Origin: Photobacterium arenosum
GTDB lineage: Bacteria > Pseudomonadota > Gammaproteobacteria > Enterobacterales > Vibrionaceae
Direction of reading: 5' to 3'
Assembly: GCF_014841115.1 (NCBI RefSeq)
Contig: NZ_JACYTP010000001.1
Coordinates: forward strand, 434,001 to 498,000
Length of the DNA: 64,000 nucleotides
The notes beneath the pieces were generated by a model. The model worked only from the letters and a program-made list of their open reading frames with translations. It was not told where the DNA came from and made no database searches. Made by a program: the position numbers and the translations under genes. Shown here in pieces: positions 44,830 to 55,564 of the stretch. The stretch's first letter is position 1; every line of letters starts with the position of its first letter.

Positions 44830-45303
44830 CTAAAGTAGCAACGCATCATCAATGGGAACGAATGTACTGGCTTCGTTAATCAAAGAGGCTGCCGTCAAGT
44901 CAGGCACACCAAACAGCTCAACCTGCTTACCTTTATCAACTCGCAGTTTATTCAGCAACAGATCAAAATCGCCATCACCGGATACCAGCACCACCACATC
45001 GGCCATGCCCGTGAGCTCCAGTGCATCAATGGTGATGCCAACGTCCCAATCACCTTTTGCCGAGCCGTCAGAGCGCTGAATAAAAGGCTTCAGTTTAACC
45101 TCAAAACCAATGGCCCGCAGGATGTTCTGAAACTCTTGCTGCTTACGATCACCACGGTCAATGGCATACGCGAACGCGGCAACCACTTCCCGGTCTTTGG
45201 TCACTTTGGCCCAGAAGGCGTTGTAGTCAAAGTTTCGCTGATAACTCTGCCGGGATGTGTAATATACGTTTTGCACATCCACAAATATGGCCACTTTTTC
45301 CAT
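44830..45303 (-). CDS. NYN-domain (LabA/DUF88-like) protein
   Basis: 157 residues. PIN-like nuclease fold with acidic residues in VAIFVDVQNVYY, GDWDVGITIDALEL and VVLVSGDGDFDLLL. The family is thought to act on RNA with Mg2+. Single gene. Confidence 0.9.
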   Translation of the reverse strand: MEKVAIFVDVQNVYYTSRQSYQRNFDYNAFWAKVTKDREVVAAFAYAIDRGDRKQQEFQNILRAIGFEVKLKPFIQRSDGSAKGDWDVGITIDALELTGMADVVVLVSGDGDFDLLLNKLRVDKGKQVELFGVPDLTAASLINEASTFVPIDDALLL

Positions 45304-45451
45304 TCAGTTACGTCCTGATTAATGAAAGTTCGCTGCCTGAATCAGCAGCGTTTGGGCAATACTACCTTGTAAGGAAGTCAAGGCATAGCAAACCGCCTGA
45401 TCAGGGTACGCTGAAAACGTACCCAGCAGTGGCTCGCGCTGTCATCAGGCC

Positions 45452-46300
45452 TTAGTTGCGGCCGGTCAGCAGATAACGGGCATGAAAGCGCAGATGATCT
45501 TCAATGAAGCTGGCAATGAAGTAGTAACTGTGGTCATAACCGGGCTGCATGCGCAGTTCCAGCGCGGAATCATGCAATGCGGCGGCGGCTTGTAACGCCT
45601 CAGGGTGCAGCTGCTCTGCCAGGAAGTTGTCTGCATCGCCCTGATCAACCAGCATAGGCAGCGAAGCCTGTCCCTGACGTAACAGCTCACAGGCATCATA
45701 CTGACGCCAGTCTTCTTTATTGTTGCCCAGATACGCCTGAAAGGCTTTTTGCCCCCAGGGGCACACCATAGGATGGCTGATTGGACTGAACGCCGATATC
45801 GAACAGTACTTATCGGCATTTTTCAGCCCTATAGTCAGGGCGCCATGCCCCCCCATACTGTGACCCGATATCGACTTCAGGCTAGATACGGGAAAATGGG
45901 CCTCAATGAGCTCAGGCAACTCCTCCACTATGTAATCGTACATCCGGTAATGCTTGTCCCATGGCGCCTGAGTCGCATTCAGATAAAAACCCGCGCCTTT
46001 ACCCAAATCATAGTTATCATCATCCGCCACATCGTCACCGCGCGGGCTGGTGTCCGGTGCAATCAGGGCAATGCCTAATGCTTCCGCTACACGGAACGCT
46101 CCTGCTTTGTGCATAAAGTTTTCATCGCTGCAGGTCAGGCCGGATAACCAGTACAGTGCCGGCACCTTATTGGATGCACTGGCCGACGATGGCAGGTACA
46201 CAGCAAAACGCATCTGGCAATTCAGCGACGATGATCTGTGAGTATATTGCTTATGCCAACCGCCAAACACTTTGTTCTGACTGAGATTGTCGAGGCTCAT
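45452..46300 (-). CDS. fghA: S-formylglutathione hydrolase
   Basis: 282 residues from ATG 46300 (GGAGAG upstream). Esterase-D family: PALYWLSGLTCSDENF, catalytic serine in SGHSMGGHGAL, late Asp and His (DQGDADNFL and GYDHSYYFI). It hydrolyses S-formylglutathione to formate and glutathione. 75 bases after frmA in the same direction. Confidence 0.94.
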   Translation of the reverse strand: MSLDNLSQNKVFGGWHKQYTHRSSSLNCQMRFAVYLPSSASASNKVPALYWLSGLTCSDENFMHKAGAFRVAEALGIALIAPDTSPRGDDVADDDNYDLGKGAGFYLNATQAPWDKHYRMYDYIVEELPELIEAHFPVSSLKSISGHSMGGHGALTIGLKNADKYCSISAFSPISHPMVCPWGQKAFQAYLGNNKEDWRQYDACELLRQGQASLPMLVDQGDADNFLAEQLHPEALQAAAALHDSALELRMQPGYDHSYYFIASFIEDHLRFHARYLLTGRN

Positions 46301-46324
46301 AGGTGAATCTCTCCGTATTGGTAT

Positions 46325-46346
46325 CACCGCACCTTGCCGTGCGGTG
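46325..46346 (-). promoter_or_regulatory. Hairpin between frmA and fghA
   Basis: CACCGCAC/GTGCGGTG with a six-base loop and no T run; probably an mRNA-processing or attenuation hairpin inside the operon. Confidence 0.5.
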
Positions 46347-46375
46347 TGATCGTTAACTTAGAGTAGCAACAGCAA

Positions 46376-47560
<1,185 letters not shown>

Positions 47561-47666
47561 TCATTCAGTATATCTCTGAACATCCCAGAAATAATTACCG
47601 ATTCTGGCAAATCATTTTTACGGTTGTGTAATAATCAACACTTTGGAATCAAGCACGGAATACACC

Positions 47667-48569
47667 ATGGCAAACTGGGAAGGCGTCAGTGAATTCGTCG
47701 CCGTGGCAGAATCGAGCAGTTTCACACTGGCCGCCAGAGAACTGTCCACCTCGGTGGCTCAGGTCAGCCGCCGCGTCGCGGCGTTGGAAGATCGGCTCGC
47801 CGTCAAACTGCTCAACCGCACCACACGTAAAGTGACGCTGACGGAAGCCGGAATGCTGTATTTTCAGCAATGCAAACATTTGGTGGACGGACTGGAACAG
47901 GCAGAGCTGGCTGTCACGCAGATGCAAACCACTCCAAAAGGCTTGGTGCGCGTAACCGCCCCCGTCACCTACGGCGAGCTACACCTCGCGCCCCTGATCA
48001 ATCAGTTTTTAGAACAATACCCGCAGGTCGACGTCGAGTTGGTGCTTACCAACCAGAAACTCGATCTCATTGAATCCGGCGTTGATCTGGCCATACGCTT
48101 AGGGCGGCTGGAAGATTCCACGCTGCTGGCCCGCAGGCTGTCGACCCGGCAATCTTACGTCTGTGCCAGCCGCGATTACCTCGACAGGCACGGCGAACCC
48201 CATACTCTGTCGGAGCTGAGTAAACACCAGTGTTTAGTTGGCTCAGTGGATGTCTGGCGCTTCAAAGACAAACAACAATCCAGAGCACTGCGTATTTCAG
48301 GCCGGCTCAAGTGCAACAGCGGCTTTGCCCTGCGTGATGCCGCGAAACGGGGGCTGGGCTTAATCCAGTTGCCCGATTATTACATCCAGCAGGATCTGGA
48401 ATCCGGCGAGCTGATTGAAGTGCTGGCCCAGTACCGCGATGACAAAGAAGGCATCTGGGCATTGTTTCCGTCCAGCGTCCGGCTGTCACCGAAAGTAAGG
48501 CTGTTGGTGGATTTTCTGGTGAAGGGCTTGAGTAAAGGCTCATCACCCGATAGCCTTTCACAACACTGA
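47667..48569 (+). CDS. LysR-family regulator next to frmA
   Basis: 300 residues from ATG 47667. HTH: FVAVAESSSFTLAARELSTSVAQVSRRVAALEDRL. Divergent from frmA with 142 bp between them, so it probably controls frmA-fghA in response to formaldehyde, as LysR-type regulators do in several proteobacteria. No named orthologue assigned. Confidence 0.9.
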   Translation: MANWEGVSEFVAVAESSSFTLAARELSTSVAQVSRRVAALEDRLAVKLLNRTTRKVTLTEAGMLYFQQCKHLVDGLEQAELAVTQMQTTPKGLVRVTAPVTYGELHLAPLINQFLEQYPQVDVELVLTNQKLDLIESGVDLAIRLGRLEDSTLLARRLSTRQSYVCASRDYLDRHGEPHTLSELSKHQCLVGSVDVWRFKDKQQSRALRISGRLKCNSGFALRDAAKRGLGLIQLPDYYIQQDLESGELIEVLAQYRDDKEGIWALFPSSVRLSPKVRLLVDFLVKGLSKGSSPDSLSQH

Positions 48570-48599
48570 AGTCGGATTGCACTGCGCCTGACAACAGTA

Positions 48600-49373
48600 T
48601 CATTGAACTGCATCGGTCAGGTTGGGAATGTCTGGCAGCTTGTCATGAAAAGCTCCCTTAGCCGCCATAAAGCCAAAGGTATAAGGGGCAACTTTCAGAC
48701 CTTCCCGGGCCCTGACATCCTGACTTTCGCGCAGCTTATTGAACATCCAATCGTCTAACTTATGCATGACTTCCAAAAACTCATCGTGCGTCAGCTCTGC
48801 TTTTAACGTCATCAGAAAGGCCTGATTGTCTTCAGCAGGGAGATCAATCACCCGCGCCTGAAGGCGGTTCAGCACCGTTCGGGTGAAATAGATAGGAAAC
48901 CGGGCCCCTTTTTCAAAAGACGTGTGGCTCGGGACTAATAACTGACAGGTTCGGTTCGCTTTGATCTCAATCAGCTGAATGGATTCCAGTTTTCTCAGAT
49001 ACAGATGAATTGAGGGCTCATTCAGGCCATAGCGTTCAGCAATCTCACTCACTGTCCGGTGTTCAGTTAACTCAGACCAGAAAGTAAATAACGCCGGACA
49101 TTCATAAAAGGCCTGATCCTGCGCAGGCGTGAAAACGGGAATGGTGTAGATATTTTTTTCTGCTTCTTCAAGCAACTTCGACAATGGGAAGTTCAGCAAA
49201 CGACTGATACGAATCAGCCGCTGCATCGACAGGGGCTGCGCGTGATTCAGCAGTCGCTTCACACTCACTTCAGAAATTTCCAATGCATCTGCTAAGTGCT
49301 GATAGGATATTTTCCTTTTCCTGAGCTCCTTTTTCAGCAAAGCGCACACTTCTTGCGACAACCTGTCATCCAT
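48600..49373 (-). CDS. XRE-type HTH transcriptional regulator
   Basis: 257 residues. N-terminal Cro/C1-like HTH (ISYQHLADALEISEVSVKRLLNHAQPLS), then a second winged-helix-like region (TVSEIAERYGLNEPSIHLYLRKLESIQLI) and a C-terminal part of unknown role with several Trp/Phe. Divergent from the MFS gene at 49500, which it probably controls; convergent with the LysR gene. Confidence 0.85.
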   Translation of the reverse strand: MDDRLSQEVCALLKKELRKRKISYQHLADALEISEVSVKRLLNHAQPLSMQRLIRISRLLNFPLSKLLEEAEKNIYTIPVFTPAQDQAFYECPALFTFWSELTEHRTVSEIAERYGLNEPSIHLYLRKLESIQLIEIKANRTCQLLVPSHTSFEKGARFPIYFTRTVLNRLQARVIDLPAEDNQAFLMTLKAELTHDEFLEVMHKLDDWMFNKLRESQDVRAREGLKVAPYTFGFMAAKGAFHDKLPDIPNLTDAVQ

Positions 49374-49499
49374 TTGGTGTTCTCCGAATCACATCCCGAC
49401 ACTCAAAGCATCATAATACGACCCTTCATGAGATTACATTGAAACAATGAATCAATATGAGATTCTTTGCGAACATTCAGCATCACAGAGAACATCAGC

Positions 49500-50762
49500 A
49501 TGAGCAAAAAAGGACTGACACGCCGATTCGGGATTCAACAATGCCTCCACTGGACGATTGTGGGCATCATGATTCCGGTACTGATACTGATTTTCCAGTC
49601 GAGAGGACTCAGCCTGATGGATATCGGGATCGTCATGGCGGTCTGGATTGGCAGCACCGCCCTGCTTGAAATCCCTCTGGGCGGCGTCGCAGATACCTAC
49701 GGGCGCAGGAAGACTTACCTTATCTCGCTGCTGGTCAACATTCTGGGCTGCATCGTGCTGTACTTTGCAGACGGCCTGCCCTTCATTCTGATTGCAGCCA
49801 TGCTGCTGGGAACAGCAAAAGCCGTCTATTCCGGTACGCTTGACGCTTGGTTTTACGACAGCTTCCGGCGCCAACCCGGCCAGCAATCTTTTCATTCCGC
49901 GATTGCAACCATTCATGTGTTCGTCACGCTCGGACTGGCGGCTGGCTCCCTGATCGGTGGCTGGCTGCCCGACTTTGCATCTCGCTCATTCCCGCCGCCA
50001 TCAAGGTTCTCAGGGTTAAATATGTATGATCTGAATATCGTATTGGTTGCCATCGCCAGTCTGGTTCTGATAGTGATCACGCTGGCACTGATTCTTGAAG
50101 AGGATCAACCTGTGCCTTCACCCGCAGATCAGCATCAAACCGATGCTTTCCAGACAAGTTTGCAAGCCATCAAAACCGCTTTCCGCCATGCGGTGCTTCG
50201 CCGGCTGATGCAGACCACGCTGGTGTTTGGCATGGTCTTGAGCGGGATTGAAAACTACTGGCAACCTTATCTGTCAGAACTCATCCATGGCACAGATTAT
50301 GGGGTCACCTTTTTCGGATGCCTCTCTGCCCTTTACTTTCTGATGTCTGCCGGTTCGTCAATTTTGTCTGTCCGATTACTCAAAATTCTGAAAGGATCAC
50401 ACAAAACCCTGATGTTCTCGACCCGTGTCGCCGCGGGCATCGCGTTCATTGCCCTGGCCAATACCTCGCAGCCCATTAGCTTTGCTTTGTGTTACCTGGT
50501 GTTCTTCTTCCTCTTCACTGCTGGTAATAATTCTGAGCGCGTCTTGCTACATGAACAGACAGAAACGCGTGTCCGATCAACCATGTTGTCCATCAGCTCT
50601 TTTATGATCACTTGTGGCGGCGTGCTCGCATCGCTGTTTTTCGGAATGATTTCAGAGCATTACGGCATTTCTGCCAGTTGGACCCTTGGTGGTCTGCTGC
50701 TTGTCGCGTCTTCTGCGCTGTTTCTCTTCATGCCAGAGAAACTGGCGACTGAAGTGGCATAG
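49500..50762 (+). CDS. MFS transporter
   Basis: 420 residues, 12 predicted helices. The GGVADTYGRRKTYLI loop is the conserved motif A between helices 2 and 3. Substrate unknown; an exporter is likely by analogy with regulator-paired MFS genes. Starts at ATG 49500 with a weak RBS. Confidence 0.88.
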   Translation: MSKKGLTRRFGIQQCLHWTIVGIMIPVLILIFQSRGLSLMDIGIVMAVWIGSTALLEIPLGGVADTYGRRKTYLISLLVNILGCIVLYFADGLPFILIAAMLLGTAKAVYSGTLDAWFYDSFRRQPGQQSFHSAIATIHVFVTLGLAAGSLIGGWLPDFASRSFPPPSRFSGLNMYDLNIVLVAIASLVLIVITLALILEEDQPVPSPADQHQTDAFQTSLQAIKTAFRHAVLRRLMQTTLVFGMVLSGIENYWQPYLSELIHGTDYGVTFFGCLSALYFLMSAGSSILSVRLLKILKGSHKTLMFSTRVAAGIAFIALANTSQPISFALCYLVFFFLFTAGNNSERVLLHEQTETRVRSTMLSISSFMITCGGVLASLFFGMISEHYGISASWTLGGLLLVASSALFLFMPEKLATEVA

Positions 50763-50783
50763 GGACAGCGAGTACATGTCTAA

Positions 50784-50964
50784 ACATTGTGCGGGTATGT
50801 CGCGCTTGAGTTCAGTGGCAAATTCAGCATTTTTCGAATGCTCGCCGGATACGTTTTGCTGGCACAATGTATGGTCCGCCCCGTTTTTGTTCTTTGGCGT
50901 GATCCGGGTCGGTTGTCGGCACTTCCGGCGCCGACAACCTGAAAATTCGTTCTGAATTTTCCCC
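50784..50964. repeat. Dispersed hairpin repeat, copy A
   Basis: About 180 bases similar to 58369-58548 in inverted orientation: shared GGTATGTCGCGCTT, a TTTCGxATGCxCGCC block, TTTGCxGGCACAA, the core hairpin GGTTGTCGGC/GCCGACAACC (50911-50939) and CTGAATTTT. Short ORFs within both copies (VGCR..RRRQP-type translations) are by-products. Looks like a MITE or REP-like element. It fills much of the 325-bp gap 50763-51087. Confidence 0.75.
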
Positions 50965-51065
50965 TCGAATTTTAAACATTTGGGGTTCTGGTTCATTATT
51001 GGACAGACACGATTTGAAACTCTTGTGTCAAATCTTTCAGATAAAATTAAAAAATTGAAGCTTTG

Positions 51066-51078
51066 AACGTTTGTTAGC
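51066..51078 (-). other. attC-type half site after the membrane regulator gene
   Basis: On the minus strand GCTAACAAACGTT follows the stop codon by about ten bases, the usual start (R'' side) of Vibrio-type integron attC sites. The other half is not recognisable; the repeat copy A lies 100 bases on. Confidence 0.5.
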
Positions 51079-51087
51079 AGTTTTCTA

Positions 51088-51678
51088 TCATAGTGGCATA
51101 GGGTGCAGTTCAGCGTGATCTGTAGTAATTTTTATCCCTTTATCGACTTTGATGATCACACCATCACCTACTACTAATGTCGTCTCATCTAGTTCTACCT
51201 TCACACTACCCGTTACAACCGAAGCTGTGTCTGTCCCCCAAAGTTCATCAGATTCGACTTCAAAAGTGATCCCTTCCGGCACAAATATTTCTACATTACC
51301 GCTATATAGTTGATAGTTATTTTCATCAGAGCTTTCTATATGATCAGCACTAATTTCTATATCAAAAGCCATTGTAGGCTGCACAATAAACAATATACCA
51401 CTGACAAAAATGACAATAATTAAAGACCACATTGCAGCCAGTTTCGTTTTGATATTTATCTCGAATGAATTTCTCTTGGTCTCTTCGTGTACAAGTAGTT
51501 CATTGGCGTCTAATTCAAAACAAGCCGCTAATGCCTTCACTGTTTCAGGTGAACCTGTACCTTCTTTCTCAACTCGTTGAATTGTTCTTAAACTTAAAGC
51601 ACTTACATCAGCTAAATGTTGTTGACTCCATGCCCTTGATTTACGTTCATTTAATATTTTTTTAGTATTAACCTTCAT
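51088..51678 (-). CDS. Membrane-anchored XRE regulator with periplasmic OstA/LptA-like domain
   Basis: 196 residues from ATG 51678. Cytoplasmic HTH (WSQQHLADVSALSLRTIQRVEKEGTGSPETV, about 15-55), one membrane helix (LAAMWSLIIVIFVSGILFIVQPTMA, about 78-103) and a periplasmic beta-rich part: ISADHIESSDENNYQLYSGNVEIFVPEG, ELWGTDTASVVTGSVKVELDETTLVVGDGV, similar in spacing to OstA/LptC-type jellyroll repeats. Inferred one-component transmembrane regulator that senses something in the periplasm. It is AT-rich compared with neighbours and is flanked by attC-like half sites, so it could be a mobile cassette. Confidence 0.75.
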   Translation of the reverse strand: MKVNTKKILNERKSRAWSQQHLADVSALSLRTIQRVEKEGTGSPETVKALAACFELDANELLVHEETKRNSFEINIKTKLAAMWSLIIVIFVSGILFIVQPTMAFDIEISADHIESSDENNYQLYSGNVEIFVPEGITFEVESDELWGTDTASVVTGSVKVELDETTLVVGDGVIIKVDKGIKITTDHAELHPMPL

Positions 51679-51782
51679 CACACATCCATCCAACATCTCA
51701 TTTTGAGGCCACAGCGTATAATAACTCAAAATTTCATATACGACAGTTTAATGCCAATAATACGTCAAGGGTGTGACAAGCT

Positions 51783-51791
51783 GCTAACGCC
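51783..51791 (-). other. attC-type core site upstream of the membrane regulator gene
   Basis: Minus strand GGCGTTAGC lies inside a hairpin AAGCTGC/GCAGCTT (51778-51808), resembling the R' core end of an attC. With 51066-51078 it frames a single-gene unit of about 720 bp. The rest of 51730-52073 holds no supported gene. Confidence 0.4.
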
Positions 51792-52073
51792 GCACTCAGC
51801 CGCAGCTTGCTTTACGCACTGGACAATGCCTGCTTGATACACCGAACCCTGGATTGTGTGAGGATTGGGCCTCAAATTCATGCTTCAAATGCCTCTCTAA
51901 ATAACCAAGGAGATTCGAATTGCAATCTTTTCACGCAGGTAATGTGGTTTTATTGTAAGTCTGAGAAATACCATTATTGGTTGTTTCGAAGTTTTTTTGT
52001 GCAGCGATTATAGACCCACTGAGGAATTACGATAAATAACATCGCATCCCTCGAATGTAGAAATCAAAATAAA

Positions 52074-53315
52074 TCACCGCCCCTTTCTCAAAGAAACCAT
52101 AACCTGAGCCAGCCCGACCAAAATAGCCGAAATCAGAAACGTAACCCCAAAAGCAGTGGCAGGTTGATTCTGAGTTGCCGGAAAAAAAGTTGATGTAAAA
52201 AGGTAGAGCCATCCCATGACCGAAGCCCCAGCCATCAGGCCGAGATTCCGGGAAAAATGAAGCAATGCTGACGTCACTCCTTTTTGCCCTTCCTTAACTT
52301 CTGTCATTACAGCCGTATTATTGGCGGCCTGAAACATGGCATAGCCAGCGGTAACCAGAATTAAAGCAAATAGATAGACAGGGACAGAAGTCCAGAATGC
52401 GCTGGCGGAAATCAGGAGGCAGCCCAAAAGCATAATCCAGAGGCTGACACGAACCACAGTTCCTGACCCCAGATGATCCGTGAGCTTTCCAGCGGGAGCA
52501 CCAGTAAGAGCAGAAACAATCGGTCCGACCGACAAAATAGCGCCAATTTGCGCTGGTGAAAGCTGCAGGCCATCAGTGAAGTAAAACGGGCTCACAACCA
52601 TGGTTGACATAATGATGGCCGAAACGCAGACATTCGCAGTCAGGCTGCCTGCCAATGCCGGATTTTCAGAGAACTGAGCCAGAAAACGTCCTGACTTCAC
52701 CAATTTGAAGGGCACAGGCGCATTGTCTGGTAACTGCCGGGCCAGTAACAACAAAGCAAAAATACAAAATGGCACGCTGACATAGAACAGCGCATGCCAG
52801 TCAAAATGCGAGATCAAATAGCCGCCCAAGACCGGCCCGAGTGCCGTCCCGATTGCAGAGGTTGTGCCTAAAATCCCCATCGCGGTCCCGGTTTTGGTTG
52901 CAGGAATAAAGTCACTAACAAAGGTCATCGCCAGGCTGATAAATATCGCGGCCCCAATCCCCTGGACCAAACGCGCCGCGATCAGCTGTGTCAGGCTTTC
53001 CGACACAATGCAGGCAATGAGACCGCAGAAAAAGAGGCCGATACCAAAAAGAAACAGTCGCTTCCGGCCAAAGCGATCACCCCATATGCCGGCAATTGGC
53101 ATAAAGCATGTCATCGCCAGCAGATAAACCACAACCAGCCATTGCACCTCAGACATTGGCACTGAAAAACTGCTGGCCAGCCTGGGCAAAGCCACATTGA
53201 CGATACTGATATTTAACGAAGAAAGTAGCACAGCAACGGCTAACCCCAGCAGTGAGAACCAGTTTGTCATCGACAGATTCTCTGCCTTTTCTGCCTGTGA
53301 AATTTCCGCTTTCAT
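52074..53315 (-). CDS. MFS drug-exporter-like transporter (DHA2 type)
   Basis: 413 residues from ATG 53315 (GGAG upstream). NISIVNVALPRLASSF in helix 1, GIWGDRFGRKRLFLFG as motif A and LGPVLGGYLI as the antiporter motif C, typical of DHA2-like proton antiporters (EmrB/QacA relatives). Divergent from the LysR gene at 53430; a regulator/exporter pair. Confidence 0.9.
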   Translation of the reverse strand: MKAEISQAEKAENLSMTNWFSLLGLAVAVLLSSLNISIVNVALPRLASSFSVPMSEVQWLVVVYLLAMTCFMPIAGIWGDRFGRKRLFLFGIGLFFCGLIACIVSESLTQLIAARLVQGIGAAIFISLAMTFVSDFIPATKTGTAMGILGTTSAIGTALGPVLGGYLISHFDWHALFYVSVPFCIFALLLLARQLPDNAPVPFKLVKSGRFLAQFSENPALAGSLTANVCVSAIIMSTMVVSPFYFTDGLQLSPAQIGAILSVGPIVSALTGAPAGKLTDHLGSGTVVRVSLWIMLLGCLLISASAFWTSVPVYLFALILVTAGYAMFQAANNTAVMTEVKEGQKGVTSALLHFSRNLGLMAGASVMGWLYLFTSTFFPATQNQPATAFGVTFLISAILVGLAQVMVSLRKGR

Positions 53316-53429
53316 GAAGAACACTCCAATTTGAGACCCGAGATAAAAGCCATCTTAAAATCTGACCTTGTTTTGCGGAAGACGCATCATTTACACTCAT
53401 TGAATGCATAGAACGCTATAGGTAGACAA

Positions 53430-54323
53430 ATGAAAGCGATCGACTTGAATCTGATTCCGGCCCTGAATGTCCTGTTAGAGGAACGCAACGTTGCCCGCGC
53501 AGCAAAACGGATGAATTTAAGTCAGTCTGCAATGAGCAGAACGCTGGCACGATTGCGCATCACCATGGACGATCCGGTGTTAGTCCGGGCCGGACGTCAT
53601 CTGGTCCCTTCTCCCAGAGCGCTGGAAATTCAGGCGCAGGTCAGCCAGCTGACCATGGATGTCAGAGCCATTCTGACCCCTGCTGTGCCCGTCAACATTG
53701 CCAGTCTGGCGCGAACGTTTACGCTGTTCGCCAGCGATGGATTTGTGGAAAGTCTGGGTGGGGCGCTGGTGAAACGCATGACAGAAGAAGCACCACGGAG
53801 CCGTGTTCGTTTCATCAGCCAGTCTTCACCACAAGGCGCGGGGCTGCGGGATGGCAGCATAGATATTGAAATCGGAAAACTAAGGGAAACCACCCATCCG
53901 GAACTCAGAGTACGACGATTATTTGAAGATCACTTCATCGGTGTGGTGGCCGCACAACACCCCCTCAGCCAGCGTCAGGTAACCGCTGAGCAATACTTCA
54001 GCGCCGACCATATTGGCGTGACCAGAATGGACGCAGACAAAAGCCACCTCGAAACCCTGTTGAACGAATCCGGACAACGGCTCAACATCCGTGCCTCCGT
54101 CAGCAGTTACACCAGTGCCGTCACGTTAGCCAGCGCCACCGCCTTAGTTGCCACTGTCCCCGCCAAGCACACACAAAGCTTCCGGCAGGGGATGCATTGT
54201 TTTCAACTGCCATTCACCGTGCCGCCGATTCCAATATCCATGCTCTGGCACCCCAGAATGAATGCCGATCAGGCCCACGGCTGGCTGAGAAAAACAATCG
54301 TCGACATCAGTCATGAGCTCTGA
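53430..54323 (+). CDS. LysR-family regulator
   Basis: 297 residues. HTH in LNLIPALNVLLEERNVARAAKRMNLSQSAMSRTLARLR, of the NodD/LeuO-like branch. Starts 114 bp from the divergent MFS gene and probably regulates it. Confidence 0.9.
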   Translation: MKAIDLNLIPALNVLLEERNVARAAKRMNLSQSAMSRTLARLRITMDDPVLVRAGRHLVPSPRALEIQAQVSQLTMDVRAILTPAVPVNIASLARTFTLFASDGFVESLGGALVKRMTEEAPRSRVRFISQSSPQGAGLRDGSIDIEIGKLRETTHPELRVRRLFEDHFIGVVAAQHPLSQRQVTAEQYFSADHIGVTRMDADKSHLETLLNESGQRLNIRASVSSYTSAVTLASATALVATVPAKHTQSFRQGMHCFQLPFTVPPIPISMLWHPRMNADQAHGWLRKTIVDISHEL

Positions 54324-54531
54324 ATCTGAGCACCATCACCACGCCGCCCAAACCTCATTCAGATCAAAGCGGTATTTATACGCCATCACCACATTGTGGC
54401 CCTGAAAATCGTAATCTTTTTTCGCTGAGTATCGGGCTGAAGTGGCGTAGGGAGATTTTTATTTACACTTGTTCAGCTGAGAGATCCTAAGAGCAATTTG
54501 ATACCTGAGCCGCGGCTCTATGGGTATTTTC

Positions 54532-54605
54532 GCCTATGCAACACTCACAGCTTGGCGTTATTTACAAGATCAGGAACGATTAAAAATAATTTACTCTTTG
54601 TTAGC
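54532..54605 (-). other. attC-like site after the azoreductase gene
   Basis: Minus strand GCTAACAAAG (54596-54605) starts 16 bases after the stop, and the other end reads TAACGCC (54554-54560) and GCATAGGC (54532-54539). Size (74 bp) and ends are those of an integron attC, though the core GTTRRRY is degenerate. The rest of 54324-54621 holds nothing else. Confidence 0.45.
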
Positions 54606-54621
54606 ATAAAGTATCACCTAT

Positions 54622-55233
54622 CTAAATATTCATATTATCAACTAAGGAGATCGCTTTAGGGACAGCGCATTCACTGGTAAGCGGATCGTGCGTGCCATCT
54701 ATTCGAACGAATTTCAAATCTGTAATACCAATATATTGAAACGCATATTTTATATAAGGTGTAAACTGATCATGGCTGACAAGCGGTCCATATGAAAAGA
54801 TGCTTCCGCTTGCCACTACGATATATACCGTTTTATTTGGAACCAACCCCACCTTACTGCCCGCTGCGTCTGTAAACTTGAAGGTCCGCCCTGCCCGAGT
54901 GATATGATCAAACCAAGCTTTCAATACTGATGGCAATCCCAAATTCCAGATCGGTGACGATATGACTATCAAATCACTTTCGAACAAGTTATCAATCATT
55001 CGATCCGAAAGTTCTACGGCTTTTGTTTGTCTCTCTTTCCGTTCATCTGGTTTTGTTAAGAATGCTTCAACTGTACAAGCATCCAGATGCGGCAAAGGTT
55101 CTTGAGACAGGTCAATAATTTTTTCATCTATACCTGGGTATTTCTTTTTCAGCCTGTCGACGAGATAGTCGGAAACTTTTCTCGACGCCGAACCGTCAAT
55201 ATTTGGGCTTACTTTAATGTGTAGTAAATTCAT
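54622..55233 (-). CDS. azoR: FMN-dependent NADH:quinone oxidoreductase/azoreductase
   Basis: 203 residues, flavodoxin-like fold. MNLLHIKVSPNIDGSASRKVSDYL binds FMN phosphate; SSPIWNLGLPSVLKAWFDHITRAGRTF is the AzoR/AcpD signature. Two-electron reduction of quinones and azo compounds. First element (by position) of a same-strand row of single-gene units to 58047. Confidence 0.92.
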   Translation of the reverse strand: MNLLHIKVSPNIDGSASRKVSDYLVDRLKKKYPGIDEKIIDLSQEPLPHLDACTVEAFLTKPDERKERQTKAVELSDRMIDNLFESDLIVISSPIWNLGLPSVLKAWFDHITRAGRTFKFTDAAGSKVGLVPNKTVYIVVASGSIFSYGPLVSHDQFTPYIKYAFQYIGITDLKFVRIDGTHDPLTSECAVPKAISLVDNMNI

Positions 55234-55477
55234 GTACTTATCCTTTGCAATTCAGAACTCAACTGTAGTTGTTGTTCACACATACTTTTGTGCTGACTGC
55301 ACTTTATTCGGATAACAAGATAAGCTATTCATGAAGGTAATTATTGAATATTTCCGACATCCACCGATTCGGATGTTTAGGGTATGGGGCACATCAATCG
55401 ACGCTGTAGACTAAATCAGCGTATACTTTTCTTACGGCCAGCTCACTGCTCCTAGAACATGACTCAAGACTACATCA

Positions 55478-55516
55478 GTGAAAAAAGAGAGCGACACAAG
55501 CGGTTCTCTTTTCACT
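55478..55516 (-). terminator. Terminator-like hairpin after the GNAT gene
   Basis: AGTGAAAA...AGAGA paired with TCTCTTTTCACT, T-rich on the minus strand, 50 bases after the stop at 55565. Otherwise 55234-55564 contains no supported gene. Confidence 0.6.
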
Positions 55517-55564
55517 ACATAACCGGAACGAAAAGCCGTCTCCGTATCTGGCCTTGGTAAATTT

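Noticed and set aside
50652..50996. 114-residue minus-strand ORF over the repeat copy A
   Set aside because: Spans the end of the MFS gene and the repeat; translation is Arg/Gln-rich repeat-derived sequence.
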